From NCBI GenBank assembly GCA_028015205.1, contig CM051513.1:44706841-44770840 (forward strand): 64,000 bases of DNA, in the 5' to 3' direction. The notes beneath the pieces are model-generated. The model was not told the DNA's origin and did no database searches. It saw only the letters and a program-made list of their open reading frames with translations. The stretch is from Mytilisepta virgata. Lineage: Eukaryota; Mollusca; Bivalvia; Mytilida; Mytilidae. A program made the position numbers and the translations under genes. Positions 23,266 to 31,602 of this stretch are shown here, in pieces. Positions within the stretch are counted from its first letter, which is position 1; every line of letters starts with the position of its first letter.

Positions 23266-24300
23266 ATGGGTTTTGATAGAGAGGTAAAGTGGTATAACTG
23301 TGGTTGTTATACTGAATATTTTTCACACGACTTTTTTAATTATACAAAAGACTACACGTTTGTTGCCGTGTGTGGGAAACATACAACAGAAATGGAAGCA
23401 CAGAACGATAACCATTCCGGTCAAGACTGGAAAATAGTTTTGAAAAATTCTGCTGATAAATTAAGCGAGAAAATGAAATCTGACAAAATAATCCATTATC
23501 TTTGTAACCAAAAACTACTAAGCAGAGATGATGAGGAAACAGCAAATATTCGCAACGAAAAACAGAAAACCAGAGAAATGCTGTATCGACTGCTTAATAA
23601 GCAGCACAATCCCATTCGGCAACTGAAGATAGGTATGATAAAGGCTAATCAGTCAGAGATGTTACAGTTTTTAGTAAATGAAGATATAAAAGACAGAGAA
23701 ACCACAAAGACCTCTGAAGACAGATGTTTTATCCATCTACAAGACGATACATATGTAAGTGCAAAAGAATTTCAAGGACAAATGTACATCCACATTAGAA
23801 ACTATGAAAACAAAGATGGACAAAGGATTCCTACAAAGCAAGGTGTTAGCCTGACATATTCCAGATGGTTGCTATTAGAAATTAAGAAAGAAGAAATCGA
23901 TAGACTGTATAAACTGGCGTTAGATGGAAAACTGGATGAGGATGAGTATGTAATGCATCTAGGGGGAGGAATTCAATTAACGGTTAGTGCCCAATTTCCG
24001 ACAGTTGATATCAGACAGTTTTGGAAACCAGACAACTCAGAGAAACCAAGACCAACAAGAAAAGGGATAGCTTTAAACAAGTTTAAATGGGAACGTCTAT
24101 GTGAAGTAATGGAAATGATAAGAGTTTTTGTACCAGAACTGGATCAAGCTTTCATATGTTTGGAATCCCATTTAAATGAAATTGAACTAACAGCCTGTAA
24201 AGAATGTTATCCGTTTGAAAAACCAGAAGAAAGTGGTCACTACGACGGCAGCCCTAATCAGGAAGGAAATTTTGAAATAATGAAAAGTGCATGGATGTGA
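23266..24300 (+). CDS. CARD-like + two PC4-like domains, Polinton-encoded
   Basis: Open, 344 residues. Residues 1-45 are Cys/Tyr-rich. Residues about 55-140 look like a CARD death-fold: KIIHYLCNQKLLSRDDEETA then TREMLYRLLNKQ and a C-terminal LQFLVNE. Residues about 153-216 match the PC4/Sub1 pattern (AKEFQGQMYIHIRNYENKDG, PTKQGVSLT, W-x2-L). Residues about 228-297 are a second, weaker PC4 copy (VDIRQFW, RPTRKGIAL, FKWERL). The tail has a CxxC. PC4 domains bind single-stranded DNA; CARDs assemble death and innate-immune complexes. The combination suggests a protein that both handles viral DNA and engages host signalling (inference). A poly(A) signal lies just downstream. Confidence 0.65.
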   Translation: MGFDREVKWYNCGCYTEYFSHDFFNYTKDYTFVAVCGKHTTEMEAQNDNHSGQDWKIVLKNSADKLSEKMKSDKIIHYLCNQKLLSRDDEETANIRNEKQKTREMLYRLLNKQHNPIRQLKIGMIKANQSEMLQFLVNEDIKDRETTKTSEDRCFIHLQDDTYVSAKEFQGQMYIHIRNYENKDGQRIPTKQGVSLTYSRWLLLEIKKEEIDRLYKLALDGKLDEDEYVMHLGGGIQLTVSAQFPTVDIRQFWKPDNSEKPRPTRKGIALNKFKWERLCEVMEMIRVFVPELDQAFICLESHLNEIELTACKECYPFEKPEESGHYDGSPNQEGNFEIMKSAWM

Positions 24301-24371
24301 AACAGTGATCAAATCCTCATTTCACTGTGTGAATTAAAATAATAATTCGTTGTAAATAAATTATTATTGAC

Positions 24372-24377
24372 AATAAA
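24372..24377 (+). terminator. polyadenylation signal
   Basis: AATAAA 72 bp after the CARD/PC4 stop, followed within about 20 bp by a T/GT-rich stretch (GTCTATTGTTGTTGTTG), a standard poly(A) site layout. Confidence 0.6.
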
Positions 24378-24487
24378 GAATGAAAAATGTCTATTGTTGT
24401 TGTTGTCATTTATTGGTCCAAACTTTTTGAGTAACAAAAAAATTTAAATATATTAGGCACGACAAATCCTTCGATTTCATTGCTTAA

Positions 24488-24808
24488 ATGATGTCTTCAC
24501 TGTTAACACGTAACGCAGACTTTTTAAGATTGTTATATGTATCATCGAGACCAGAGAGAGAGGCAATAATAGTAAATAGCACTGTAGACGAGATACGTGC
24601 TCTATCATTGATAGCATCAAGAATACTTAGGGGGCAAATTACTCTTTCACATACAGACCAAACAAGATTACGACGATATAACCGTGTTCTTAGAGCCTTA
24701 GCCAATCCAAACATTTCACCAGAAAGAAAACGAAGAACGTTAATCGCATTTCATTCCGTTGTCCCAATATTAGCACAACAGGTATTAGCTGTAATGCATG
24801 AAACATGA
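24488..24808 (+). CDS. small basic Polinton protein, paralogue 1
   Basis: 106 residues, helical, Arg-rich. Core pattern NADFLRLLYVSSRPEREAI, then DEIRALSLIA, a short loop and RRYNRVLRAL, SPERKRRTLI. It is homologous along its full length to 29063-29374 (NAAFLKFIFESS, QIDVLSEIA, LKPYKTVLFQL). I believe similar short proteins occur beside capsid genes in animal Polinton- or adintovirus-like elements, perhaps as virion or DNA-condensing proteins, but I cannot confirm this. Its stop overlaps the integrase start (ATGA), suggesting a shared transcript. Confidence 0.6.
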   Translation: MMSSLLTRNADFLRLLYVSSRPEREAIIVNSTVDEIRALSLIASRILRGQITLSHTDQTRLRRYNRVLRALANPNISPERKRRTLIAFHSVVPILAQQVLAVMHET

Positions 24809-25948
24809 CAATGTCACAAAAACAAAAAGAAAAGTACGTTATGAAATTATGGACAAACCCTGAACACCCTGCAGGATTTACTAGCGTCAACAAATTGTAT
24901 AAAATCATTAAGGATGAGGGTAAATTCGAAATCGGAAGGGGGACAATAAGAAACATATTGAGGAAGAACGAAGCTTATTCTGTTCAGAGACCAACTCGAA
25001 GGAATTTCGTTAGAAACAGGGTAATTGTTAGTGGCATTGATGATCAGTGGGACGGAGATCTGGCATCAATGGAGAACGTAGCTAAATACAACGATGGCGT
25101 CAAATTTCTTCTCGTATTAATAGACATATTTTCAAGATTTTTGATCGTTAGACCGTTGAAGGACAAAAAAAGTAAGACGGTTGCTGATGCGTTTAAAGAT
25201 GTATTCCAACAAAAAGATCACAGAATACCTACCAATATTCGAACGGATCAAGGTTCAGAGTTCAAGTCGGAAGTGAGACGTTATTTACAACAAGTAGGCG
25301 TCAAAATATTTCATACTTTTAATCCTGTTAAGGCGAATTACGCAGAAATCGTTATAAAAAATATCAAATCTCGAATTTACCGCTATTTTATGGAAAAACA
25401 AACGTATAGATATATAGATGTTTTGCAAAAAATAGTCAAGAGTTACAATAACACGCCACACGATTCGCTTGGCGGTGCCACGCCTGCATCGGTCACTAAA
25501 GAAAATGAAGACGAAATCAGATATATACAATATATTACAAGAAGGAAGAGGACGGCGGATAAAAGAAATTCAACAAAAGAAAAGGGAAAAAAAACCCGCA
25601 TTTCGATTCAAAATCGGAGACCTTGTTAGAATTTCTCATGTAAAAGGAGTATTCGAAAAAGGATATTCGGAAAATTGGACCTTAGAATATTTCAAAATCG
25701 ATAAGAGATTTCGAAGGGAAAATCAAGACGTGTATAAATTAAAAGACGTAAATAACGATCCCATTCTGGGGACATTTTATGCATCCGAACTACAAAAAAT
25801 AATGAAATCTTAGACTGATTCATATAAAATAGAAAAAACAATAAAAACTAGAAAAATCGACGGGAGAGATGAGGTCTTGGTAAAATGGTTAGGTTGGCCA
25901 TCTAAATTTAATTCATGGATACCAAAACGTGACGTTAAAAACATATAA
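24805..25948 (+). pseudogene. Polinton integrase with chromodomain, broken
   Basis: Retroviral-type DDE integrase that inserts the element. Visible catalytic residues: D85 (WDGDLAS), D148 (RTDQGSEF) and E181 (KANYAEIVI). The frame shifts between about 25,520 and 25,560, where EDEIRYIQY continues in the next frame as an SH3-like C-terminal domain (FKIGDLVRISHVKG). A TAG at 25811-25813 then interrupts, and the same frame resumes with a chromodomain (DEVLVKWLGWPSKFNSWIP) ending at 25948. So at least one frameshift and one stop inactivate it. The chromodomain is expected to steer integration toward marked chromatin, as in other Polintons. Confidence 0.85.
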
Positions 25949-25978
25949 AACTCCCTATCACTCTGCATTACAGTCAGT
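25944..25978 (+). promoter_or_regulatory. TATA box plus initiator before penton gene
   Basis: TATAAAA at 25944-25950, overlapping the integrase stop, and a TCAGT initiator-like motif at 25974-25978, about 30 bp downstream. The ATG of the minor capsid gene follows at 25989. The spacing fits a core promoter for a late structural unit (inference). Confidence 0.5.
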
Positions 25979-25988
25979 ATAATTCGAG

Positions 25989-26390
25989 ATGAGTTTCAGA
26001 CTGGTGTTTTCGTCAGAAGACGGGAAGACGTTGTTTTCAGACAATACGTCTGATGAATTTAGAGTAAAATTAAATAGATCAGTTCAGTTGGACGGAAATT
26101 GGATGGTTGCACTCACAGAGATCAGTCTGAAAGAAAAGAAAGAACTTTTTATATATTCAGATATTTGTCAGGAGAGTTTTATTGGGGAAACAGAACAGCC
26201 TTTATTACGAAGGGTTGTTATGGAAACCGGAAACATGGTCTTCGATAATCCGTATTACGTTCCAGTAAAAGTTGGCGAAATGCAGCTTATTCATGTGTAT
26301 ATAAAAGAAGAAAACGGAAGAAAACCTTCATTTATGAAAAAGAAGGTGACACTTACACTCCACATAAAGAGGTTTCCCTTTATATTGTGA
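25989..26390 (+). CDS. penton-like minor capsid protein
   Basis: 133 residues. The pattern FSSEDGKTLFSDNTSDEF, LNRSVQLDGNWMVALTEI and C-terminal KVTLTLHIKR fits the single jelly-roll minor capsid (vertex) protein of Polintons. It is the expected neighbour of integrase and major capsid. No stop is visible, but near residues 120-125 (FMKKK) the reading is slightly unusual for the family, so a small compensated indel is possible. It is expected to form pentameric vertices of an icosahedral shell. Confidence 0.75.
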   Translation: MSFRLVFSSEDGKTLFSDNTSDEFRVKLNRSVQLDGNWMVALTEISLKEKKELFIYSDICQESFIGETEQPLLRRVVMETGNMVFDNPYYVPVKVGEMQLIHVYIKEENGRKPSFMKKKVTLTLHIKRFPFIL

Positions 26391-26408
26391 ATAATTCAAC
26401 AGCAAGAA

Positions 26409-26870
26409 ATGAATGCTTACGTGAGTACGCCTGAACTGTGGAGAAAATTTTATAAGAACATGACTCAAAAAACGTTTAATCCGTACAAGTTCAGAAAACA
26501 AAAGAAAATTCAAATCGGCCGAGGTCTCTACGGGCGATATCGTGGATCCTATTTGATTCCTGTTAATCCAAACGCTATAGATAGAGAGCCAGAAACGACG
26601 CAAAATACATTAGTTACTCCGGTTGAAGCTGCGGCGGAGAGAGCAGAGTCAGAACTGAAAAATGACGAGAAACAGAAAAAACCTCACGTTAAGATATCAA
26701 AAGCTATAAAAAGACGTAAATTGAAAAATCGCATCAGAACGAAAAAATCCAGCAACAAGTCCACATCTAAACGAAAGCATCAATCGAAATCTCGGAAGAG
26801 AAAACTTAATAAAGTGTATACAGACAGTGTGTGGAATCAACCTAGCGTGAAGAAAAAAAGAAAACTATAA
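26409..26870 (+). CDS. basic virion-like protein with possible protease site
   Basis: 153 residues, very Lys/Arg-rich C-terminal half (SKAIKRRKLKNRIRTKK and later blocks). Near residues 34-43 it has QIGRGLYGRY, a Gly-rich motif resembling adenovirus-type maturation sites (xGx before G). Together with its position between minor and major capsid genes this suggests a core or pVI/pX-like protein that binds DNA and is cut by the element's adenain-like protease. Function is inferred from composition and context only. Frame open, good ATG. Confidence 0.55.
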   Translation: MNAYVSTPELWRKFYKNMTQKTFNPYKFRKQKKIQIGRGLYGRYRGSYLIPVNPNAIDREPETTQNTLVTPVEAAAERAESELKNDEKQKKPHVKISKAIKRRKLKNRIRTKKSSNKSTSKRKHQSKSRKRKLNKVYTDSVWNQPSVKKKRKL

Positions 26871-26887
26871 GATCAAAAATATAAATT

Positions 26888-27762
26888 ATGGCTTTTTTGA
26901 GTGAAAATAACAAGGAAATTGGCCAGCCGATGGAACTTTCCATTTTTGCTTCTCCTCCCAATCAAGTGGCAATAGAAAAAAGTTTTTTACACGGAAGAAC
27001 GTCCAATATCAAATTTAGTAAATGATTCAACACCCATTGAAATCGTAATTTCGGGTGCAGGAAATGATTACATTGATTTCAGAAGATCACGTCTCTGTGT
27101 TAAAATGCAAATACTCAAAGCAGATGGATCATCATTAGCACCGAAAGAAAAGACCGGAATAATCAATTTACCTTTACAGAGTATGTTTTCACATGTCGAT
27201 GTGTACATGAATAACCGACTGGTCAGTAACAATTCAAATAATTTTCCATGGAAAAGCTACCTTAAAGTAGTGCTATCGTCAGGCAGCGATGAACAAAACT
27301 CACAACTCCAGAGCCAACTTTTCATGAAAGATGATGATCCAATGGATTCTATCACTGAATGCCGGTTTTGTCAACAGATATGAGTATACCAAGGAATCCA
27401 GAATATTCGACTTAGAAGGTGGGCTTCTATATGGTTCACCTATGAAGCTGGATTTTGGTTCCAACAGAAATTATACGGCAGCATATGTAAGATTGTTTGA
27501 ACTATGCGAAAAATGGAATAAAGATGCAGGACTTAACATTACTATGGATGACTTCGGTAAAGGATATTCATTTATTGCTTTCACACTGGATCCTAGTGAC
27601 TTTCAAGAGGAATTTCTAAATCTTGTCAGAAATGGAAATGCAAGGTTAGAGATGAGATTCAAAACCGCCACGACAGAAAGTATAAATTGTTTGTGTTACT
27701 ATCAGTCACAAGTCATATTAACTTGCGACGAAGCCAGAGACATCAAGATTATAGAGCCATGA
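26888..27762 (+). pseudogene. double-jelly-roll major capsid protein, frameshifted and internally deleted
   Basis: ATG at 26888 starts a frame with ELSIFASPPNQ, typical of the Polinton capsid start. The coding frame changes near 26,985-27,003 and again near 27,365. The first jelly roll is recognisable (ISGAGNDYIDF, LQSMFSHVDVYMN). Soon after RIFDLEG the sequence jumps to a region belonging near the C-terminus (GYSFIAFTLDP, GNARLEMRF), so a central block well over 100 residues long is missing compared with family length. Product would be about 290 residues against the usual 450-600. It cannot build a capsid as it stands. Confidence 0.8.
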
Positions 27763-28232
27763 ATACGATTCAATTACAAAACTTGCTGCAAAAATATAGG
27801 TGTTTTTATCAAAGACAACCGACTACAGAGATAACGGCGGTCAACGCACTTCCATGTCAGATCAAGGATCAGTTTCCACAAGTATTTATTGTGAATACAG
27901 ATCCGTTTCCTAATCCGGGGAAACATTGGTTATGTGTATTATTCCACAACTCTTCCAATGCAGAATATTTCGATAGCCTTGGTCGACCACCGGCATTCTA
28001 CGGACATGACTTGCAAAATTTCATCGAGAGGAACAGCAAAAGATGCACTATGGTTTTAAGACAGATTCAATCAAATCATTCAATTATTTGTGGTTTATAT
28101 GTCGTTTTCTTTGTACTTATGAGACTGTGTTATCTTATTCCATTAGAAAAACTGTATGACACGTTTGATATGGATTTAAAAATAAATGATCATTTTATCA
28201 GAATGTACTTTGATCATTCTCTTGACCAATAA
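27759..28232 (+). CDS. adenain-like maturation cysteine protease
   Basis: Start chosen at ATG 27759, which overlaps the capsid stop (ATGA), giving 157 residues. Catalytic set visible: H56 (GKHWLCV), D72 (EYFDSLG), Q104 (RQIQSN) and C111 (IICGLY). This matches the adenovirus protease family found in Polintons, which trims capsid and core proteins. It is slightly short but uninterrupted. Likely substrates in this element are the two proteins with QIGxG motifs (26409 and 29385), which is inference. Confidence 0.85.
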   Translation: MNTIQLQNLLQKYRCFYQRQPTTEITAVNALPCQIKDQFPQVFIVNTDPFPNPGKHWLCVLFHNSSNAEYFDSLGRPPAFYGHDLQNFIERNSKRCTMVLRQIQSNHSIICGLYVVFFVLMRLCYLIPLEKLYDTFDMDLKINDHFIRMYFDHSLDQ

Positions 28233-28343
28233 CGATATCTCATTTGAATTTGTGTGTTGTTTTCTTTGTTATAAATTTTACCATGTATTATATGAAGAAC
28301 ATTACTTAAAATGAATCTCCAAACAAAATAAGTCGTCAGTTTC

Positions 28344-29018
28344 ATGTTGACTGTCAGGAAGTGTGGAATATGGATAAGACTATTACCATTCATATCACCG
28401 ACGACGATTTGTGTTGTTGGTCCTACTCAGTCGGGGAAGACAATGTTTACCAAAAAACTGATAGAAAATGCACAAGCAATGTTTACGGAAACACCTGATA
28501 AAATACTTTTTGCTTATTCCGAGTATCAAAATTTATTCGATCAAATGCAAACGATACCTAATATATTTCACGAAGGTATTCCTAATAAAGAAACAATAGA
28601 TGATTTTACTCGAGACACAACACATACGCTGATAGTGTTAGATGACCTGATTTCTAAAATAGTCCGTTCGGAAGATCTGTTACAATTATTTACCGTGACA
28701 AGCCATCATAGAAATGCATCGGTTTGTTTTTTATCACAAAATTTGTACTTTGGTGGAAAATATGCGAAAAGCATTTCATTGAACTGTGCCAATTTCGTAC
28801 TGTTTCGAAATCAGCGAGATATGAGACAGTTGATTTCGTTTGCATCACAGATTCTTCCCGGCAAGACGAAGTTTTTTATGGACAGTTTTTTAAAAGCCAC
28901 ACAAAAAAGATACAATTACCTATTGGTCGATCTTTCGACGCACAGAAACGATGCTAAGTACATGCTGAGGACAGGTATTTTTCCTGGCGATACATGTGTC
29001 GTGTATCAGCCGATATAA
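28344..29018 (+). CDS. A32/FtsK-HerA-type packaging ATPase
   Basis: 224 residues. Walker A is GPTQSGKT (about 26-33), Walker B is HTLIVLDD (about 94-101), followed by an Asn/Arg-rich sensor region (TSHHRNASVCFLSQNLY). This is the genome-packaging ATPase of Polintons. The first ~18 residues (MLTVRKCGIWIR) are atypical, so the true start or a small N-terminal frame error is uncertain. A perfect inverted repeat follows the stop. Confidence 0.85.
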   Translation: MLTVRKCGIWIRLLPFISPTTICVVGPTQSGKTMFTKKLIENAQAMFTETPDKILFAYSEYQNLFDQMQTIPNIFHEGIPNKETIDDFTRDTTHTLIVLDDLISKIVRSEDLLQLFTVTSHHRNASVCFLSQNLYFGGKYAKSISLNCANFVLFRNQRDMRQLISFASQILPGKTKFFMDSFLKATQKRYNYLLVDLSTHRNDAKYMLRTGIFPGDTCVVYQPI

Positions 29019-29041
29019 AAAACTGTTTCCGACAGTTTTTT
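29017..29041. other. perfect stem-loop after the ATPase stop
   Basis: AAAAAACTGT, a 5-nt loop TTCCG, then ACAGTTTTTT: a 10-bp perfect stem overlapping the ATPase stop codon, 22 bp before the next ATG. In a eukaryotic element its role is unknown; transcript-end or RNA-stability effects are possible. Confidence 0.45.
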
Positions 29042-29062
29042 AACCATTTGGTTTAAAACAGG

Positions 29063-29374
29063 ATGAGCAGACGGATACAAAAAAATGCTGCTTTTTTGAA
29101 ATTCATTTTTGAATCCAGTTTGCAACAGAGAAAAGCGGTATTAGCACACATTACTAAGCAACAAATTGACGTTTTATCAGAGATAGCTCTAAACATTTAT
29201 AAGGGTGTGTTTCCAAACAAAGCCTCCTACGTCAAACCTTTAAAACCGTACAAAACAGTTCTATTTCAATTAGGATCTAAGTCGGAAAGTATCCGGCAGA
29301 AGAAAAAACTGTTGATTCGATACAATAAAATCCTACCAACAATCGTAAAACCTGCCTTGAAGTTTCTTAGATAA
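29063..29374 (+). CDS. small basic Polinton protein, paralogue 2
   Basis: 103 residues, Lys-rich and helical, homologous to 24488-24808 over its whole length: NAAFLKFIFESSLQQRKAV matches the first helix, QIDVLSEIALNIYKG the second, and RQKKKLLIRYNKILPTIV the last. One copy is Arg-rich and the other Lys-rich, suggesting an old duplication. Function unknown; a DNA-binding or virion role is a guess from charge and position between packaging ATPase and polymerase. Open frame, plausible ATG. Confidence 0.6.
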   Translation: MSRRIQKNAAFLKFIFESSLQQRKAVLAHITKQQIDVLSEIALNIYKGVFPNKASYVKPLKPYKTVLFQLGSKSESIRQKKKLLIRYNKILPTIVKPALKFLR

Positions 29375-29384
29375 CTGATTTGCT

Positions 29385-29684
29385 ATGGCAAAAGAACTAA
29401 TATTGCTATCAAAGAGACAATACGAGGAACTCTCTCGGGATAGAGAAAATATGAACAGTTCAGAATCTAAATCGTCAGACACTATGGATTATCAAAGCGA
29501 TACTTTGAAAGGAAATGGAAGAGACCCTTCACCTGTGAAATTATCCACAAACGACGTCGGCACACAAATAGGTAGTGGCATGGTGGTTAAAAGGCGTGTT
29601 AAAGAAGAAGGCCCTCCTGGTATTCCGATCCATTCCAATCGCAAGAGGAAGAAGAGAACAAACATAAAATGGATTGAATATTAA
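29385..29684 (+). CDS. small Polinton protein with QIGSG motif
   Basis: 99 residues: helical start (AKELILLSKRQYEELSRDRE), a Ser/Asp-rich middle, then TQIGSGMVVKRRVKEEG and a basic C-terminus (SNRKRKKRTNIKW). The QIGSG string parallels QIGRG in the 26409 protein and looks like an adenain-type cleavage site, so this may be a minor virion protein. It starts 11 bp after paralogue 2. I do not recognise it otherwise. Confidence 0.55.
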   Translation: MAKELILLSKRQYEELSRDRENMNSSESKSSDTMDYQSDTLKGNGRDPSPVKLSTNDVGTQIGSGMVVKRRVKEEGPPGIPIHSNRKRKKRTNIKWIEY

Positions 29685-29695
29685 TTTTTTTTAAT

Positions 29696-29733
29696 TAAAA
29701 TAAAATAAACAGTCAAATTTATGTTCATTTTAT
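29696..29733. terminator. convergent polyadenylation signals
   Basis: AATAAA strings on the plus strand (about 29,698-29,709) serve the rightward genes. On the minus strand the PolB stop codon lies within AATAAA (GTAAATAAAATG). The two transcription units therefore end within about 40 bp of each other. Confidence 0.6.
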
Positions 29734-30983
29734 TTACAATATCCAAACGGTAAAGTCCTAAGGTCGTTTAGTAACCGTCTTTTAGTATATACCATCTTGT
29801 AGTCTTTTTCTTCTATTTTGTTGTATAATTTTCGTTTTCGAGACAATCTCGATATTTTACGTGGATTAGTGATCTTAATACTGTCGACGGATTTGTTGAC
29901 CACTATATCTTTCATCGAAGAAAAGTTTATGAGTCTAGAATTCGATTGGCTTTCCAGCGAAAATCCTCGGACTTTGCACACCTCCTTTCCAGACAACATT
30001 TTATAAGCATACGATTTTGGTCCACTTGAAACGAAATGGGTTATGTGCTTATCTGTCCGTGAAACCTCATATTTCAGTTCTCCGAGATAGTTCCCGATGG
30101 GAAGTTTATTAGTTAATACTTTGTCTTTATCTGTGAAAATTATTGAATCAGTATCAACGTATAGCGCTTTTTCTCCTGTTATATCTAATAAATCGTACAG
30201 CTTGAGTCTGGCCCAACACGTAGTAAAGGATGCCACAAATATATTTGTCTTAAAATCCATGGGTAAGAAGCAAGGGTTGTCCAAGTATTCCAGTTGAATG
30301 ATTTCGTCGCTTACTATGTGGAAATCTCTCACGTCCTTTCTAGGATCAGATAGTAATTGAAAAAACTTATCGATTTCGTTTTCGTACATGAAACTCGACT
30401 GTTTCATGTTCAACCGTTGACTAAATTTTCCCCAAAAAGAATTCAGACATATCTTGGCAAGACTCCGAAGTCCGGGGTTAGTTCTTATTTCATCATAGTC
30501 CAAATGAATGCCTTCCTTTTGAGCAAACTGAGCAATATAGTCCATCTTTTCCTCGTCTGTCTTACATTCATCAGGAAAGCCCGATGCCTGTTGTTTTAAT
30601 TTTAAGAAGAGGTTCACGTATTGTGCAAAAAGTCCCCCTTGCCCGGTTGCTCTGTCATAGACAGTAGACTCTTCGAAGTGATACACTTCATATATTTTTA
30701 CCAGAGAATATCCTTTGGATAAAGCCAGGTTCAATTCAGGCGTACAAAATGTTCCCATGATCGTTCTATCTACGTCGTCGCACAGGCAATCGTCTTGATT
30801 TTCGTTATCTGCACAGGTTCGACAGAGAGGAAATTTGAGCTTCCCCTGAGATAGAAATGGCAAAACGGGATGAAACAATTTTCTCGGTGGTAACACTTTG
30901 ACTTTGGCCAATCCAAAGTAAGTCGAAATGTCTCGAAAGTCAGATGTTATGATAGTTGGATGACCGATCGGATATCTGGCGTA

Positions 30984-31079
30984 CTTGTTGACTTTACTTT
31001 AAACATATTTTATTGTCCAAAAATTGTGACAATTGGATGAGACACAAGTTACAAAACTTATTAATGTCTTCTTGTTGAC
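30984..31079. repeat. 78-bp insertion with 9-bp flanking duplication in PolB
   Basis: CTTGTTGAC occurs at 30984-30992 and again at 31071-31079, with 78 bp between. On the coding strand VNK is repeated on either side of the insert. Insert plus duplication is 87 bp, a multiple of three, so the frame resumes, but a TAA lies inside. No inverted ends are obvious. Confidence 0.6.
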
Positions 31080-31429
31080 ATAAGGATACAGACTGGTATA
31101 GTCGAGATACTCTATTGTTTCCCCGAATTCGGTGGTTTCATGGTACAGTTTAATTGCATTGGTTCGCCCTCCAAAGAAACTGTCTCTTGGATTCAATCGA
31201 TCCACAATGTCTAACGAGGATACAAATTCGTTCATCTCGTCGTCATCTTTCAGCATTCGTCGGAAGTCATCTTCCCAAATGCATACGTATTTGTATCCAA
31301 GTTTTTTCAAATCCGACTCTTTCTTTTTTGTCACATAGTACAGCTCACTCATCGTATGATTTGTTACGGGGTGTTTGGTGGTCGTTCTATCGTGTGGAAA
31401 ACAATCTGGACAGCCATGATAAACACAAC

Positions 31430-31602
31430 CTGTAAAAAAAATAAAACAAACGAAAAATGAGATATGATAAGCATATAAGCTTATATTGCTTATAAGCATA
31501 TGCCGCCGCCGCCGCTCATAGAATGCCCACACATCTGTCTCCTTTCCAGAATGGGGTATCCCCCCACCAAAAGGTGTAAAATCAAATATAATTATCACTT
31601 AC
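31430..31602 (-). other. spliceosomal intron in PolB
   Basis: Donor GTAAGTGATA and acceptor TTTTTTTACAG; splicing joins AYEFSG to GCVYHGCPDC with the split glycine codon restored. Length 173 bp. The intron contains a short (GCC)n run near 31502-31515. Introns are uncommon in this gene family. Confidence 0.7.

Noticed and set aside
29017..29041. Bacterial-style rho-independent terminator, hinting at bacterial contamination
   Set aside because: Surrounding introns, TATA/poly(A) signals and animal transposons show nuclear eukaryotic DNA; listed only as a stem-loop.
30999..31598. Minus-strand frame start near 31,598 as a separate protein
   Set aside because: Its first ~55 codons lie in the PolB intron; the coding part begins at 31429 and belongs to PolB.
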